Made by a program: the position numbers and the translations under genes | Shown here: positions 1 through 7,528 of the stretch, in pieces | How the letters are laid out: each line of letters begins with the position of its first letter | Numbering within the stretch: position 1 is the first letter of the stretch | Origin: Alicyclobacillus shizuokensis NBRC 103103 | Lineage (GTDB): Bacteria > Bacillota > Bacilli > Alicyclobacillales > Alicyclobacillaceae | Reading direction: 5' to 3' | Length of the DNA: 32,369 nucleotides | Assembly (NCBI RefSeq): GCF_001552255.1 | Contig: NZ_BCQV01000040.1 | Span: 1-32,369 of the forward strand | Notes under the pieces: generated by a model | Database searches by the model: none | Told to the model about the DNA's origin: nothing | The model's input: the letters and a program-made list of their open reading frames with translations, nothing else

Positions 1-158
1 TCGTATCGACACATCCCGAAATGGTTACGCCGCATCTCCCCGCGCTGGCAGTCAATCACTATGCTCAGTAGAGAGGGAATCTCCCCAAGGTAGGGCGATT
101 CACATCTGCAAGCATAGCATGGCCTGTTGGACACATCGCTCCGGGAGGATGTTTCGTC

Positions 159-491
159 ATGGTACATGCAACCGAAGGACAGGTCGGACATCCGCGGTGG
201 GTGGAGCAGGAGGCGACGCTCCAGACCTATAAGGCTGATTTGCTTGCGCTGCTTGCCCTTCGTTTTGGGCTGGTCTCAGGCGAGGTAAGCAACGTTATCC
301 TCGCTATGGACGACCCCGGCCAACTGGAACACCTGATCTGGATGGCTGCCCACGCGCCGACATGGGCAGCGTTCATCGAAGAGTTGAAAACGCCTAAGGG
401 TGGCCGCAAACTCACTCATCAGCATGCCCCTTCTGGCATGGAATCGGTTCGCGCCTATGGCTCTAATCCTCCCGCGCGGTCGCAGCGGTGA
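159..491 (+). CDS. hypothetical protein, 110 aa
   Basis: I do not recognise this protein with confidence. The ATG is preceded by a good ribosome binding site (GGGAGGA, about 9 nt upstream), and the frame runs 110 codons to TGA, so it is probably translated. The middle (about residues 25-75) looks like a small helical unit, with a run of Leu/Ala and a pattern of the type 'LALRFG...AMDDPGQLEHLIWMAAHAPTW'. This loosely resembles the C-terminal helical tail of Rpn/DUF4351-type proteins, in which an arginine-Phe-Gly follows a leucine-rich helix. The last 30 residues are polar and probably disordered. There are no membrane segments or signal peptide. It stands alone, ahead of a separately promoted exporter gene. 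It could be a remnant of a longer transposase-associated protein. Confidence 0.55.
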   Translation: MVHATEGQVGHPRWVEQEATLQTYKADLLALLALRFGLVSGEVSNVILAMDDPGQLEHLIWMAAHAPTWAAFIEELKTPKGGRKLTHQHAPSGMESVRAYGSNPPARSQR

Positions 492-569
492 CCTGAGTCA
501 CACGACGTGAGACGTGACCATGCCCGCCTCATGTAAGCGCCATCTTTTCCCTTCCTTTCCTATGAAGCA

Positions 570-598
570 TTGTCGATGGCGACAGAATGCACTAGTAT
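570..598 (+). promoter_or_regulatory. putative sigma-A promoter of the Bcr/CflA exporter
   Basis: TTGTCG (570-575) and TAGTAT (593-598) are separated by exactly 17 nt in an AT-richer intergenic stretch about 75 nt before the exporter start. The match to TTGACA/TATAAT is moderate, and no operator was recognised. Confidence 0.4.
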
Positions 599-673
599 AG
601 ATGGCGTTCACGCGGCCATCCGACCTGCGGCGCAGGTTAAGACCGCGAACGATGGAGAGGGGGCGCAAGGCTG

Positions 674-1921
674 ATGACGGTCGATCCGATGGCTTCCGGG
701 GCCGTGCGCGGTTCCCGACGGGTGTTGCTGGCTGTGATTTTAGGCAGCTTGACGGGGTTAGGACCGTTTTCGATTGACATGTATCTGCCAGCCCTGCCCT
801 CCATGGCCGCAGATATGCATGCTGGTACCTCGGTGGCGCAGTTGAGTTTGACGGCTTGTTTGCTGGGGTTGGCGTTGGGACAGCTGGCGGCCGGCCCTAT
901 TAGCGACGCGATGGGCCGCCGTCGGCCGCTGCTTTTAGGGCTTGCGCTGTACGCGGTGGCCTCGGCGCTGTGCGCTTGGACTGTGTCGATTTGGACCCTG
1001 GTTTGCATCCGCTTCTTTCAGGGATTGGCCGGGGCTTCGGGTATTGTCATTGCCCGTGCGGTGGCCAGGGATCACTTCGAGGGTCTGGAACTCACACGCT
1101 TTTTCGCGCTGTTGATGCTCGTGAACGGAGCGGCGCCGGTGTTGGCGCCGGTTGTGGGCGGACAGCTGTTGCGCGTGACGTCCTGGCATGGCGTATTTGT
1201 CGTGTTGTGCCTGTTGGGTATCGTGTTTTGGCTGGCTGTTCTCCTGTTCCTTCCAGAAAGCCTGCCCAAGGAGCGCAGGACGACGGGCGGGCTCAAGCGG
1301 ACGGTGAGCTCGCTCGGCGGGCTCCTTCGGGATGTGGAGTTTGTCGGCTTTGTGCTGGCCCAGGGCATGGCGTTCGCCGCCATGTTTGGCTATATCTCCG
1401 GGTCCTCCTTTGTTCTGCAAGAGCTGTTCCACGTCTCTCCCCAGACCTTCAGTGTGATCTTCGCCATCAACGGACTGGGCATCATCGCGGCTGGCCAGGT
1501 GGCGGCGCGGACGGCCGGCCGCTTCGGGGAGCGGCGTGTGCTGGCCGTGGGTTTGAGCTTGGCCGCCGCGGCAGGCATCACTCTGCTGGCGGGCGCGGCC
1601 TGCGGTGTGGGGTTAACGTTGGTGCTGCCTGCGTTGTTTGTGGCCGTCGCCAGCGTCGGGTGCATCAGTACCACCTGCGGATCGCTGGCGCTGCAAAACC
1701 ACGGACGGCGTGCCGGTAGTGCATCGGCCTGGTTGGGCGTGTCAGGGATGCTGCTGGGGAGCGTGGCGTCCCCGCTGGTCGGGTTGGGCGGCAGCCGGAC
1801 AGCATTGCCGATGGCGTTGGTGATGGCCGTTTGTCATCTGTTGGCTGGCTTGTCTTACCTCGTCCTGGTACAGCGGCCCAAGCACAGGCCGTTGGCGATG
1901 CCGCCGTCCGTTCAAGGGTAA
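674..1921 (+). CDS. Bcr/CflA-family multidrug MFS exporter
   Basis: A predicted 12-helix inner-membrane drug/H+ antiporter of the Bcr/CflA group, 415 aa, the usual length. Helix 1 carries the family signature SIDMYLPALP (residues 33-42). MFS motif A is GPISDAMGRRRP, at about residues 74-85 in the loop between helices 2 and 3. A second repeat starts at about residue 215 after a basic central loop (PKERRTTGGLKR). Members export chloramphenicol, bicyclomycin, sulfonamides or peptides by proton antiport; the substrate cannot be read from the sequence. The ATG at 674 follows a purine-rich GGAGAGGGGG element at a longish distance, and ATG 689 is an alternative start. The gene has its own promoter-like site at 570-598 and ends before a GC hairpin, so it is probably monocistronic. 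Confidence 0.9.
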   Translation: MTVDPMASGAVRGSRRVLLAVILGSLTGLGPFSIDMYLPALPSMAADMHAGTSVAQLSLTACLLGLALGQLAAGPISDAMGRRRPLLLGLALYAVASALCAWTVSIWTLVCIRFFQGLAGASGIVIARAVARDHFEGLELTRFFALLMLVNGAAPVLAPVVGGQLLRVTSWHGVFVVLCLLGIVFWLAVLLFLPESLPKERRTTGGLKRTVSSLGGLLRDVEFVGFVLAQGMAFAAMFGYISGSSFVLQELFHVSPQTFSVIFAINGLGIIAAGQVAARTAGRFGERRVLAVGLSLAAAAGITLLAGAACGVGLTLVLPALFVAVASVGCISTTCGSLALQNHGRRAGSASAWLGVSGMLLGSVASPLVGLGGSRTALPMALVMAVCHLLAGLSYLVLVQRPKHRPLAMPPSVQG

Positions 1922-1992
1922 GGCGATCCCGGAGAGTCGTTGGTGTCGATGAGGAGGAAAAGGCGGGGCCGTCCCAAACCCTGTCGTAAGAT

Positions 1993-2013
1993 GGGGGAGG
2001 GGCAGCCCCCTTT
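1993..2013 (+). terminator. weak terminator-like hairpin after the exporter
   Basis: GGGGG (1993-1997) can pair with CCCCC (2006-2010) around an 8-nt loop, or GGGG/CCCC around CAG, followed by TTTGC. The short stem and poor U-tract make this tentative. Confidence 0.3.
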
Positions 2014-2042
2014 GCATGGAACATGATATGCGAACAGGCAGT

Positions 2043-2070
2043 TTGCAATCCTTCCAGGATGCGTTAGACT
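2043..2070 (+). promoter_or_regulatory. sigma-A promoter of the ACS-type MFS gene
   Basis: TTGCAA (2043-2048), 16 nt, TAGACT (2065-2070). The same TTGCAA -35 hexamer is used at the lysA and cggR promoters in this window. The start codon lies about 58 nt downstream, leaving room for an operator in the leader. Confidence 0.5.
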
Positions 2071-2094
2071 GTAGGTGAATTTCAATATTTTTAC

Positions 2095-2110
2095 TTGAAA
2101 ACGATTCCGG
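2095..2110 (+). promoter_or_regulatory. cre-like site (CcpA operator) in the MFS leader
   Basis: TTGAAAACGATTCCGG fits the Bacillus cre consensus WTGNAANCGNWNNCWW at all fixed positions except the last two W positions. It starts about 25 nt after the putative -10, in the transcribed leader, where CcpA typically blocks transcription. An overlapping inverted repeat TTTCAA-N9-TTGAAA (2080-2100) could be an additional operator. It suggests catabolite repression of the downstream carrier; this is inference from the site alone. Confidence 0.45.
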
Positions 2111-2128
2111 GATCGAGGAGGGGGACTC

Positions 2129-3430
2129 ATGGGTCACAGGTATCGCTACTTCATTATGTCGTTGGTCGTATTGATGACCATGATCAACTATTTGGACCGC
2201 GGAGCGATATCCTATGCCGCCGATCCCATCATCTCGGCGTTTCACCTCAACGCTGAATCCTGGGGCGCGGTGCTCGGCTATTTCGGGTACGGATACATGG
2301 CCGGATCTATCGTAGGGGGCTTTCTCGCAGATCGCCTCGGGCCGAAGTGGGTGTGGTTAACAGCGGGCAGTCTATGGTCCGTGTTCGAGATCTGCATGGC
2401 GTTTGCCGGCAACATCGGCATGGCGGTGCTGGGCGGATCGGCCCTGGCCGGGTTCGCGGTGTTTCGGATTCTGTTTGGGATCTCGGAAGGACCGTTGTTC
2501 TCGACCATGAACAAAACGGTGGCCAACTGGGCCAGCCCGAAGGAAAAAGGATTCATGCAATCGTTCGGTCTGTTTGGGGTGCCGTTTGGCTCTCTCATCA
2601 CCGCGCCGATTGCGGTTGGTCTCTTGTCTATCACCACCTGGCAGACAACGTTCATCATTCTCGGTATTCTGGGACTTATCTGGGTCATCGTTTGGTCGCG
2701 TGTGTTCACCGACAGGCCGGAGCAGCACCCGCGGGTCACGGAACAGGAGTTGGCTGAGATTCGTTCCCAAGAGGTGCTGGAAAACGAGGCCACCTTGCAG
2801 GAATCGGAGCAGCGAGGCGTGCCATGGTACTTTTTCTTCAAGCGGGCGACGCTGGTCTGCAACGCCATCGGCTATTTCGCCTTTCAATATGTGAACTTCC
2901 TGTTGTTGTCATGGACGCCCAAGTATCTCTTGGACACGTTTCATTACTCCCTGTCCAATCTCTGGTACATGGGCATGATTCCGTGGGTTGGCGCTTGTGT
3001 GACGGTGTTGTTGGGGGGACGCCTGTCCGACTGGCTGCGCCGCAAGACGGGCAACCTGCGCATTGCGCGGGCTGGCGTCGCCGTCTTGTCGCTGCTGTGC
3101 ACGGCTGTTTGTTTCCTGCTCATCCCGGCCGTCCACTCCGTCGCCATGGCGCTGGTGTTGATGGCAGTGGGCAATGCGTTCAACTTCCTGCCCAATTCGC
3201 TCTACTGGGCGATTGTCATTGACACCGAGCCGGCGCGGGCGGGGGCGTTCGGCGGCATCACCCACTTCATCACCAACATCGCGACCGTGTTGGCGCCCAC
3301 CTTGACCGGTGTGTTGGTAGCTCATCACGGCTACGGCGCGATGTTTGTGGCATCCGCTGTGGCTTCCGCCCTGGGCATGGTGGCGATGCTGTTCGTACGA
3401 CCGGGCAAGCGAGCGGAGTTGAGTGCGTGA
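2129..3430 (+). CDS. MFS transporter, ACS (anion:cation symporter) type, probable sugar-acid uptake
   Basis: A 433-residue, 12-helix secondary transporter. Helix 1 contains NYLDRGAISYA (residues 20-30), and motif A after helix 2 reads GGFLADRLGPKWV; both are typical of the ACS family of hexuronate, glucarate and galactonate/H+ symporters. A long polar central loop (about residues 190-230, rich in Glu/Gln) separates the two six-helix halves. The ATG follows a strong GAGGAGGGG ribosome binding site. It has its own promoter and a cre-like CcpA site, which fits a catabolite-repressed carbon-source importer. No catabolic enzymes are adjacent, so the substrate is not identified. A role in uptake of an organic anion is inferred from the family. 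Confidence 0.85.
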   Translation: MGHRYRYFIMSLVVLMTMINYLDRGAISYAADPIISAFHLNAESWGAVLGYFGYGYMAGSIVGGFLADRLGPKWVWLTAGSLWSVFEICMAFAGNIGMAVLGGSALAGFAVFRILFGISEGPLFSTMNKTVANWASPKEKGFMQSFGLFGVPFGSLITAPIAVGLLSITTWQTTFIILGILGLIWVIVWSRVFTDRPEQHPRVTEQELAEIRSQEVLENEATLQESEQRGVPWYFFFKRATLVCNAIGYFAFQYVNFLLLSWTPKYLLDTFHYSLSNLWYMGMIPWVGACVTVLLGGRLSDWLRRKTGNLRIARAGVAVLSLLCTAVCFLLIPAVHSVAMALVLMAVGNAFNFLPNSLYWAIVIDTEPARAGAFGGITHFITNIATVLAPTLTGVLVAHHGYGAMFVASAVASALGMVAMLFVRPGKRAELSA

Positions 3431-3513
3431 GGTCGTGCTGTCCACTGGGGGCGGTTGGTCGGCTTGCATGTGTCGCAGGACTGCGGGCCGTCAGGTGGAA
3501 GTTTGGTTGGTCT

Positions 3514-3543
3514 GCATATTTGGTGCATCCTGCGACGCAGACT
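3514..3543 (+). promoter_or_regulatory. possible sigma-E-type (mother cell) promoter for the coat genes
   Basis: GCATATT (3514-3520) matches the sigma-E -35 pattern kmATATT. After 15 nt, CGCAGACT (3536-3543) matches only four of the seven defined positions of the -10 CATACAnT. It lies 67 nt before the first coat gene, and sporulation-specific expression is expected for such genes. An imperfectly explained inverted repeat, GTCGCAGG (3472-3479) / CCTGCGAC (3529-3536), flanks it. Confidence 0.25.
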
Positions 3544-3609
3544 AGGGGACAAACACCCTCGGCGGCATTCACGAGCGAGGGGCGCGAGCAATTGCAGGGA
3601 GGCGAGAGC

Positions 3610-3885
3610 ATGCCGCGACCGTTTCAGCCGCAGACCCACCAGCCCACAGCACAGCCTGTGATGATGGCCCCGCCGGCGGTCATCACGACGAAGGATTTGT
3701 CCTATTTGAAGGATGCGATGTCCTGGGAACTGTTGGCCGCGAAGAAGTGTTTTCACTTTGCCAACGAGTGCACCGACGCCAAAGTCGCGTCCGCCATCCA
3801 GCGGGCCGGCCAGATGCACACCCAACACTATCAGAAGCTGCTTGCGCACTGCCAGCCTGGCCATCCCACACCCGGGCCGCAGTGA
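3610..3885 (+). CDS. CotF-like spore coat protein, 91 aa
   Basis: A small protein whose central part (about residues 24-80) has the helical pattern of CotF-like coat proteins: a 'TKDLSYLKDAMSWELLAAKK' helix, then Cys/His-containing helices ending in an 'AGQMHTQHYQKLLAH' segment. The first 22 residues are Pro/Gln-rich and probably flexible. I chose ATG 3610 because GGGAGGCGAG sits just upstream; the frame is open further upstream but has no such site. It is followed after 79 nt by a second CotF-family gene, so the pair probably forms an operon expressed in sporulation. In Bacillus such proteins are packed into the spore coat; no enzymatic role is known. Function here is inferred from resemblance and context. 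Confidence 0.7.
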   Translation: MPRPFQPQTHQPTAQPVMMAPPAVITTKDLSYLKDAMSWELLAAKKCFHFANECTDAKVASAIQRAGQMHTQHYQKLLAHCQPGHPTPGPQ

Positions 3886-3964
3886 ACGAGGCCGGTCACA
3901 AGGCGCGCTAAGCCCGGGATACGACAGAGGGTCGCGCACAACCATCAGCGAGGAGGCCTGAGCG

Positions 3965-4294
3965 ATGCCGCAAAACCCGAACGAGATCGCCAATCCGCAA
4001 TCCCCCTATGGATCACAAGGGCCCGAGATGAACGACCGGGATCGGCTGAATGACATTCTGGCGACAGAAAAGTACCTGACCGACGGGCTCAACAGCGCTG
4101 TCCGCGAGGCCAGCCACGACGCCCTGTTCCAAGACCTGATGGGCATCCTGAACGAGACGCACCAGATGGCGCGAGACATCTATAACACCATGTTCCAACA
4201 AGGTTGGTACACGTTGGAGGCCGAGCAACCGCAAAAACTGCAGCAGACGTTTCAACAGTTTCAGGGGTACTCCACACAGTTTCCGTATCACTAA
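3965..4294 (+). CDS. spore coat protein, CotF family
   Basis: A 109-residue protein with the CotF (Coat_F) pattern. A short polar N-terminus is followed by 'NDRDRLNDILATEKYLTDGLNSAVREA' (about residues 20-46), then 'LFQDLMGILNETHQMARDIYNTMFQQGWY' (about residues 52-80) and a Gln-rich, Tyr-ending tail. The family consists of small helical proteins of the spore coat or inner spore. The ATG is preceded by CGAGGAGGCC, a strong ribosome binding site. It is the second gene of a two-gene coat unit and is followed by a GC hairpin. Gln/Tyr richness suits cross-linked coat material. Confidence 0.85.
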   Translation: MPQNPNEIANPQSPYGSQGPEMNDRDRLNDILATEKYLTDGLNSAVREASHDALFQDLMGILNETHQMARDIYNTMFQQGWYTLEAEQPQKLQQTFQQFQGYSTQFPYH

Positions 4295-4320
4295 TCATCA
4301 CTAATCATGACCACCCTCCG

Positions 4321-4350
4321 GGGGCGCCCAGGTGGCGCCCCGCTCCTCTT
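4321..4350 (+). terminator. GC hairpin after the coat operon
   Basis: GGGGCGCC (4321-4328), loop CAGGT, GGCGCCCC (4334-4341), then a pyrimidine-rich tail CTCCTCTT. It is an 8-bp perfect stem with few consecutive U residues. A second hairpin, GCAGCGG / CCGCTGC (4373-4394), follows. Together they probably end the coat transcript ahead of the lysA promoter. Confidence 0.5.
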
Positions 4351-4406
4351 CCGCGGCTGTGCTCCCGGCTGCGCAGCGGTCTCTGCTCCGCTGCCGCGTT
4401 CTCCTA

Positions 4407-4435
4407 TTGCAATGTCCAAACATGTTGCATAGAAT
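4407..4435 (+). promoter_or_regulatory. sigma-A promoter of lysA
   Basis: TTGCAA (4407-4412), spacer of exactly 17 nt, TAGAAT (4430-4435). The same two hexamers and spacing occur at the cggR promoter. Transcription would start near 4442, leaving a leader of under 40 nt before the GTG start. That is too short for a lysine riboswitch or T-box. Confidence 0.7.
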
Positions 4436-4478
4436 CGTATATTATTTCATTCTGTTGCTCAGGGAGGCGCGCAAAGCG

Positions 4479-5813
4479 GTGCACTTGTCTGGAACCATGG
4501 AGATACGCGACGGGCGCCTCTATGTCGGCGGCTGCGATAGTGTGTTGTTGGCCGCCCGCTTTGGTACGCCTCTGATTGTCTACGATGAAGCGTTGATTCG
4601 GGACAACATTCGCCGGTTCCATCAAGCGTTTCGCCGGCAGCGCGTGGCTTATACGGTGGCCTATGCGGCGAAAGCGTTTTGCACGCTGGCGATGTGTCAG
4701 TTGGCCTGGGAAGAGGGCTGTGCCCTCGATGTGGTGTCGGGCGGGGAGCTGTACACCGCGTTGACGGCTGGCGTACCCGCCGAGCGGATTCACATGCATG
4801 GCAACAACAAGACGCCGGCTGAGTTGGAGTTCGCCCTGGACAGTGGTGTCGGCGTTATCGTGGTGGATAATTTTCATGAACTGCAGGTGCTGGACAAGAT
4901 GGCGCGGGACAAGGGGCAGGTGGCGCAAATCCTGCTGCGCATCTCTCCCGGAGTCGAAGCCCACACGCATGACTATATCATGACCGGGCAGCAGGACAGC
5001 AAGTTCGGGTTTGACCTGGCCAGCGGCCAGGCGGCGGAAGCGTTGCGTACAGCCGCTCGGTTGAGCGCGGTCAAGTGCATCGGTCTGCACTCGCACATTG
5101 GATCGCAGGTCTTCGAGAGCGGCGGGTTTATCGCCGCCGCCGAGCGTCTGGCCGCGTTGTACCGGGTGGGACTGGATCTTGGCCTGCCGTTTTCTGTCCT
5201 CAACCTGGGCGGGGGCTTCGGCATCCGTTATACCGAGGCCGATCCGGGGCTAGACGTGGACGGATTGCTCGCGGACCTGGTGCAGGCGGTGCGGAGGCAA
5301 TTTGCCGATTTGGATCGGCTGCCGGAGATCTGGGTGGAGCCAGGGCGCAGCATCGTCGGCCAGGCCGGCGTCACCCTGTACACGGTCGGATCGGCCAAGG
5401 TGATTCCGGGCGTGCGTAGTTACGTGGCGGTCGACGGCGGCATGACGGACAATCCGCGCTACGCCCTGTACGGCGCTCAGTACGAGGCGCTGCTGGCCAA
5501 TCGGGCGAGTGAGCCGGCGGACGGCGTGTGGACGATTGCCGGGAAGTGCTGCGAGAGCGGAGACCTGCTGACGCGCGACACGCCGCTTCCGCAGCCCAGG
5601 AGCGGCGATATCTTGGCCGTGTTGGCGACCGGTGCCTACAATTATTCGATGGCCAGCCACTACAATCGCTTGCCGAATCCGGCCGTGGTGTTTGCCAAAG
5701 ACGGTGAGGCGACGTTAGTCGTGGAGCGGGAGACCTGGCAGGACGTGCTGCGTTTGGACAGACCTCTGCGTTCCGCGCCCCAGCCGGCGGGTGCGGGCAG
5801 AGAGCGGGTGTAG
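4479..5813 (+). CDS. lysA: diaminopimelate decarboxylase
   Basis: Last step of lysine synthesis: PLP-dependent decarboxylation of meso-diaminopimelate to L-lysine. This is a fold-III (alanine racemase-like) decarboxylase. From GTG 4479 it has 444 aa, normal for the family. The PLP lysine is K65 in YAAKAF, the glycine-rich phosphate loop is LGGGFGIRY, and the C-terminal CCESGDLL motif supplies the active-site Cys/Glu. GAYNYSMAS near the end carries the conserved Tyr. I chose GTG 4479 because GGGAGG lies 11 nt upstream and the resulting N-terminus (HLSGTMEIRDGRLYVGG) aligns with known LysA starts; ATG 4497 has no such site. It has its own promoter. The next gene, fumarase, has a separate -10-like element. 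Confidence 0.95.
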   Translation: MHLSGTMEIRDGRLYVGGCDSVLLAARFGTPLIVYDEALIRDNIRRFHQAFRRQRVAYTVAYAAKAFCTLAMCQLAWEEGCALDVVSGGELYTALTAGVPAERIHMHGNNKTPAELEFALDSGVGVIVVDNFHELQVLDKMARDKGQVAQILLRISPGVEAHTHDYIMTGQQDSKFGFDLASGQAAEALRTAARLSAVKCIGLHSHIGSQVFESGGFIAAAERLAALYRVGLDLGLPFSVLNLGGGFGIRYTEADPGLDVDGLLADLVQAVRRQFADLDRLPEIWVEPGRSIVGQAGVTLYTVGSAKVIPGVRSYVAVDGGMTDNPRYALYGAQYEALLANRASEPADGVWTIAGKCCESGDLLTRDTPLPQPRSGDILAVLATGAYNYSMASHYNRLPNPAVVFAKDGEATLVVERETWQDVLRLDRPLRSAPQPAGAGRERV

Positions 5814-5836
5814 GCGGTGCCGCAAGGGATGTAAGG

Positions 5837-5842
5837 TATAAT
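5837..5842 (+). promoter_or_regulatory. perfect -10 hexamer upstream of fumarase
   Basis: TATAAT at 5837-5842, about 45 nt before the chosen fumarase start. No convincing -35 is seen at 16-18 nt spacing, so promoter assignment is tentative. Confidence 0.35.
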
Positions 5843-5887
5843 AGATCAGGTAGGAAAGTGAACTGATACATGAGGGAGGCACCTGCC

Positions 5888-7411
5888 GTGAACGCGATGC
5901 AGGAGAGCGTATTGCAACTGATCACCGAAACCTCCACTAACCTGCCGCCGGATGTGCGGCGGGCTATCAAGCGTGCGCAACTCCAGGAGGAATTCGGAAG
6001 CCGCGCGGCGTTGGCGCTCAACACCATCGTCGATAACATCGTGTCGGCGGAGCAAGACGTGCAGCCCATCTGCCAGGATACCGGGATGCCGACCTTTATC
6101 GTGCATGCTCCGGTTGGCTTCAACCAGTTGACTCTCGCCGAGGATATCCGGGCGGCGGTGCGGGAGGCGACGCGGCGCGGCGTGCTGCGCCCCAATTCGG
6201 TCGATCCGCTGACCGGCAAGAACACGGGTGACAACCTGGGGCCGGGCACCCCGGTCATTCACTTCCACCAGTGGGATCAAGATGAGCTGGATATCCGCCT
6301 CATCCTCAAAGGGGGCGGCTGCGAAAACAAAAACATCCAGTACGCGCTGCCGACGGAACTGGAGGGGCTGGGCCGGGCGGGCCGCGACCTGGAAGGCATC
6401 CGCAAGTGCATTCTGCACGCGGTCTATCAAGCCCAAGGCTACGGTTGCAGCGCCGGGTTCATCGGCGTCGGTATTGGCGGCGACCGCACGACCGGCTACG
6501 ATTTGGCCAAGGAGCAGTTGTTCCGCGAGGTGGACGACACCAACTCGAATGAGACGCTGGCGGAGTTGGAACGGTACATCATGGAAACCGCCAATCGGCT
6601 GGACATTGGGACCATGGGATTCGGCGGCAAAGTGACCCTGCTGGGGTGCAAAATCGGTGTCATGAACCGGATTCCGGCCAGCTTCTATGTGTCGGTCGCA
6701 TACAACTGCTGGGCTTTCCGCCGCTTGGGCATCGTGGTCGATCCGTCCACCGGTGCGATTCGCAGGTGGCTGTATCGGGATCAGGAGGAGAAGCTGGAGC
6801 GTCCGGCTCAGGCGTTCGACACGGAGCACGCCATTGTCCTCGAAGCGCCAATTTCCGAGCAGCAGATTCGCCAACTGAAAGTGGGCGATGTCGTGCTGGT
6901 TCGCGGCGAAATCCATACGGGCCGAGACGAGCTGCACAAGTACCTGATGCACGCCGACGCGCCGGTGGATCTCAAGGGTGGAATCCTTTATCACTGCGGA
7001 CCGGTCATGCTCAAGGACGAGGACGGCGTCTGGCATGTCAAGGCCGCCGGACCGACCACCAGCTCCCGCGAGGAGCCTTACCAGGCGGATATCATCGAGA
7101 AATTCGGCATACGAGCGGTCATCGGCAAAGGGGGCATGGGTGCCAAGACGCTGGCGGGTCTGAAGAGGAGTGGCGCTGTCTACCTGAACGCGATTGGCGG
7201 CGCCGCCCAGTATTATGCGCGCTGCGTCAAGCGGGTCAACGGGGTAGACTTTCTCGACCAGTTTGGCGTGCCGGAAGCGATGTGGCACCTGGAGGTGGAC
7301 GGCTTCCCGGCGATTGTGACGATGGACGCGCACGGCAACAGCCTGCACAAGGAAGTGGCTGACCAGTCATTGGTCAAGCTGGAGGATTTGAAGGACCCGG
7401 TGTTCGCCTGA
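5888..7411 (+). CDS. fumA: fumarate hydratase, class I, single-chain
   Basis: Reversible hydration of fumarate to L-malate in the TCA cycle by a [4Fe-4S] class I fumarase, with alpha and beta parts in one chain of 507 aa. The N-terminal (alpha) part has CQDTGMPTF, then KGGGCENKN and GYGCSAGFIGVGIGGDRTTGY, which carry the cluster cysteines. The C-terminal (beta) part begins near residue 320 and has HCGPVM, TTSSREEPYQADIIEKFG and IGKGGMG. I prefer GTG 5888 because GGGAGG (5873-5878) lies 9 nt upstream. ATG 5870 is possible, but then GGGAGG would be inside the gene. Oxygen sensitivity is known for the class. It is followed by a convergent deacetylase gene with only about 115 nt between. Confidence 0.93.
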   Translation: MNAMQESVLQLITETSTNLPPDVRRAIKRAQLQEEFGSRAALALNTIVDNIVSAEQDVQPICQDTGMPTFIVHAPVGFNQLTLAEDIRAAVREATRRGVLRPNSVDPLTGKNTGDNLGPGTPVIHFHQWDQDELDIRLILKGGGCENKNIQYALPTELEGLGRAGRDLEGIRKCILHAVYQAQGYGCSAGFIGVGIGGDRTTGYDLAKEQLFREVDDTNSNETLAELERYIMETANRLDIGTMGFGGKVTLLGCKIGVMNRIPASFYVSVAYNCWAFRRLGIVVDPSTGAIRRWLYRDQEEKLERPAQAFDTEHAIVLEAPISEQQIRQLKVGDVVLVRGEIHTGRDELHKYLMHADAPVDLKGGILYHCGPVMLKDEDGVWHVKAAGPTTSSREEPYQADIIEKFGIRAVIGKGGMGAKTLAGLKRSGAVYLNAIGGAAQYYARCVKRVNGVDFLDQFGVPEAMWHLEVDGFPAIVTMDAHGNSLHKEVADQSLVKLEDLKDPVFA

Positions 7412-7445
7412 TCTGGTTCCGCAGGCGACAACGCTTCATTGGCCC

Positions 7446-7465
7446 GGCGCCGCCGTGTCGGCGCC
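7446..7465. other. strong GC hairpin between convergent genes
   Basis: GGCGCCG (7446-7452) and CGGCGCC (7459-7465) flank a 6-nt loop, between the convergent ends of fumarase and the deacetylase. An additional short repeat TCGCCTG/CAGGCGA (7404-7428) overlaps the fumarase stop. Neither has a U-tract on either strand, so a factor-independent terminator is not demonstrated. Confidence 0.3.
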
Positions 7466-7528
7466 CCGGACGCCGATGGGCACGCCGTGACGACCGGGCG
7501 CTATGGAGCCGTCCCCGCCGCCCATCGG

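Noticed and set aside
1-93. Open plus-strand frame running in from the left edge to TAG at 91-93, and a short minus-strand ATG frame running out
   Set aside because: Thirty codons without a recognisable motif are not enough. The minus-strand ATG has its purine-rich stretch directly adjacent, at an unusable spacing.
4442-4478. Lysine riboswitch or T-box ahead of lysA
   Set aside because: The expected leader is under 40 nt and contains none of the conserved elements.
7404-7465. Bidirectional terminator between fumarase and deacetylase
   Set aside because: The hairpins are stable but there is no U-tract on either strand, so I list the main one only as a structure.
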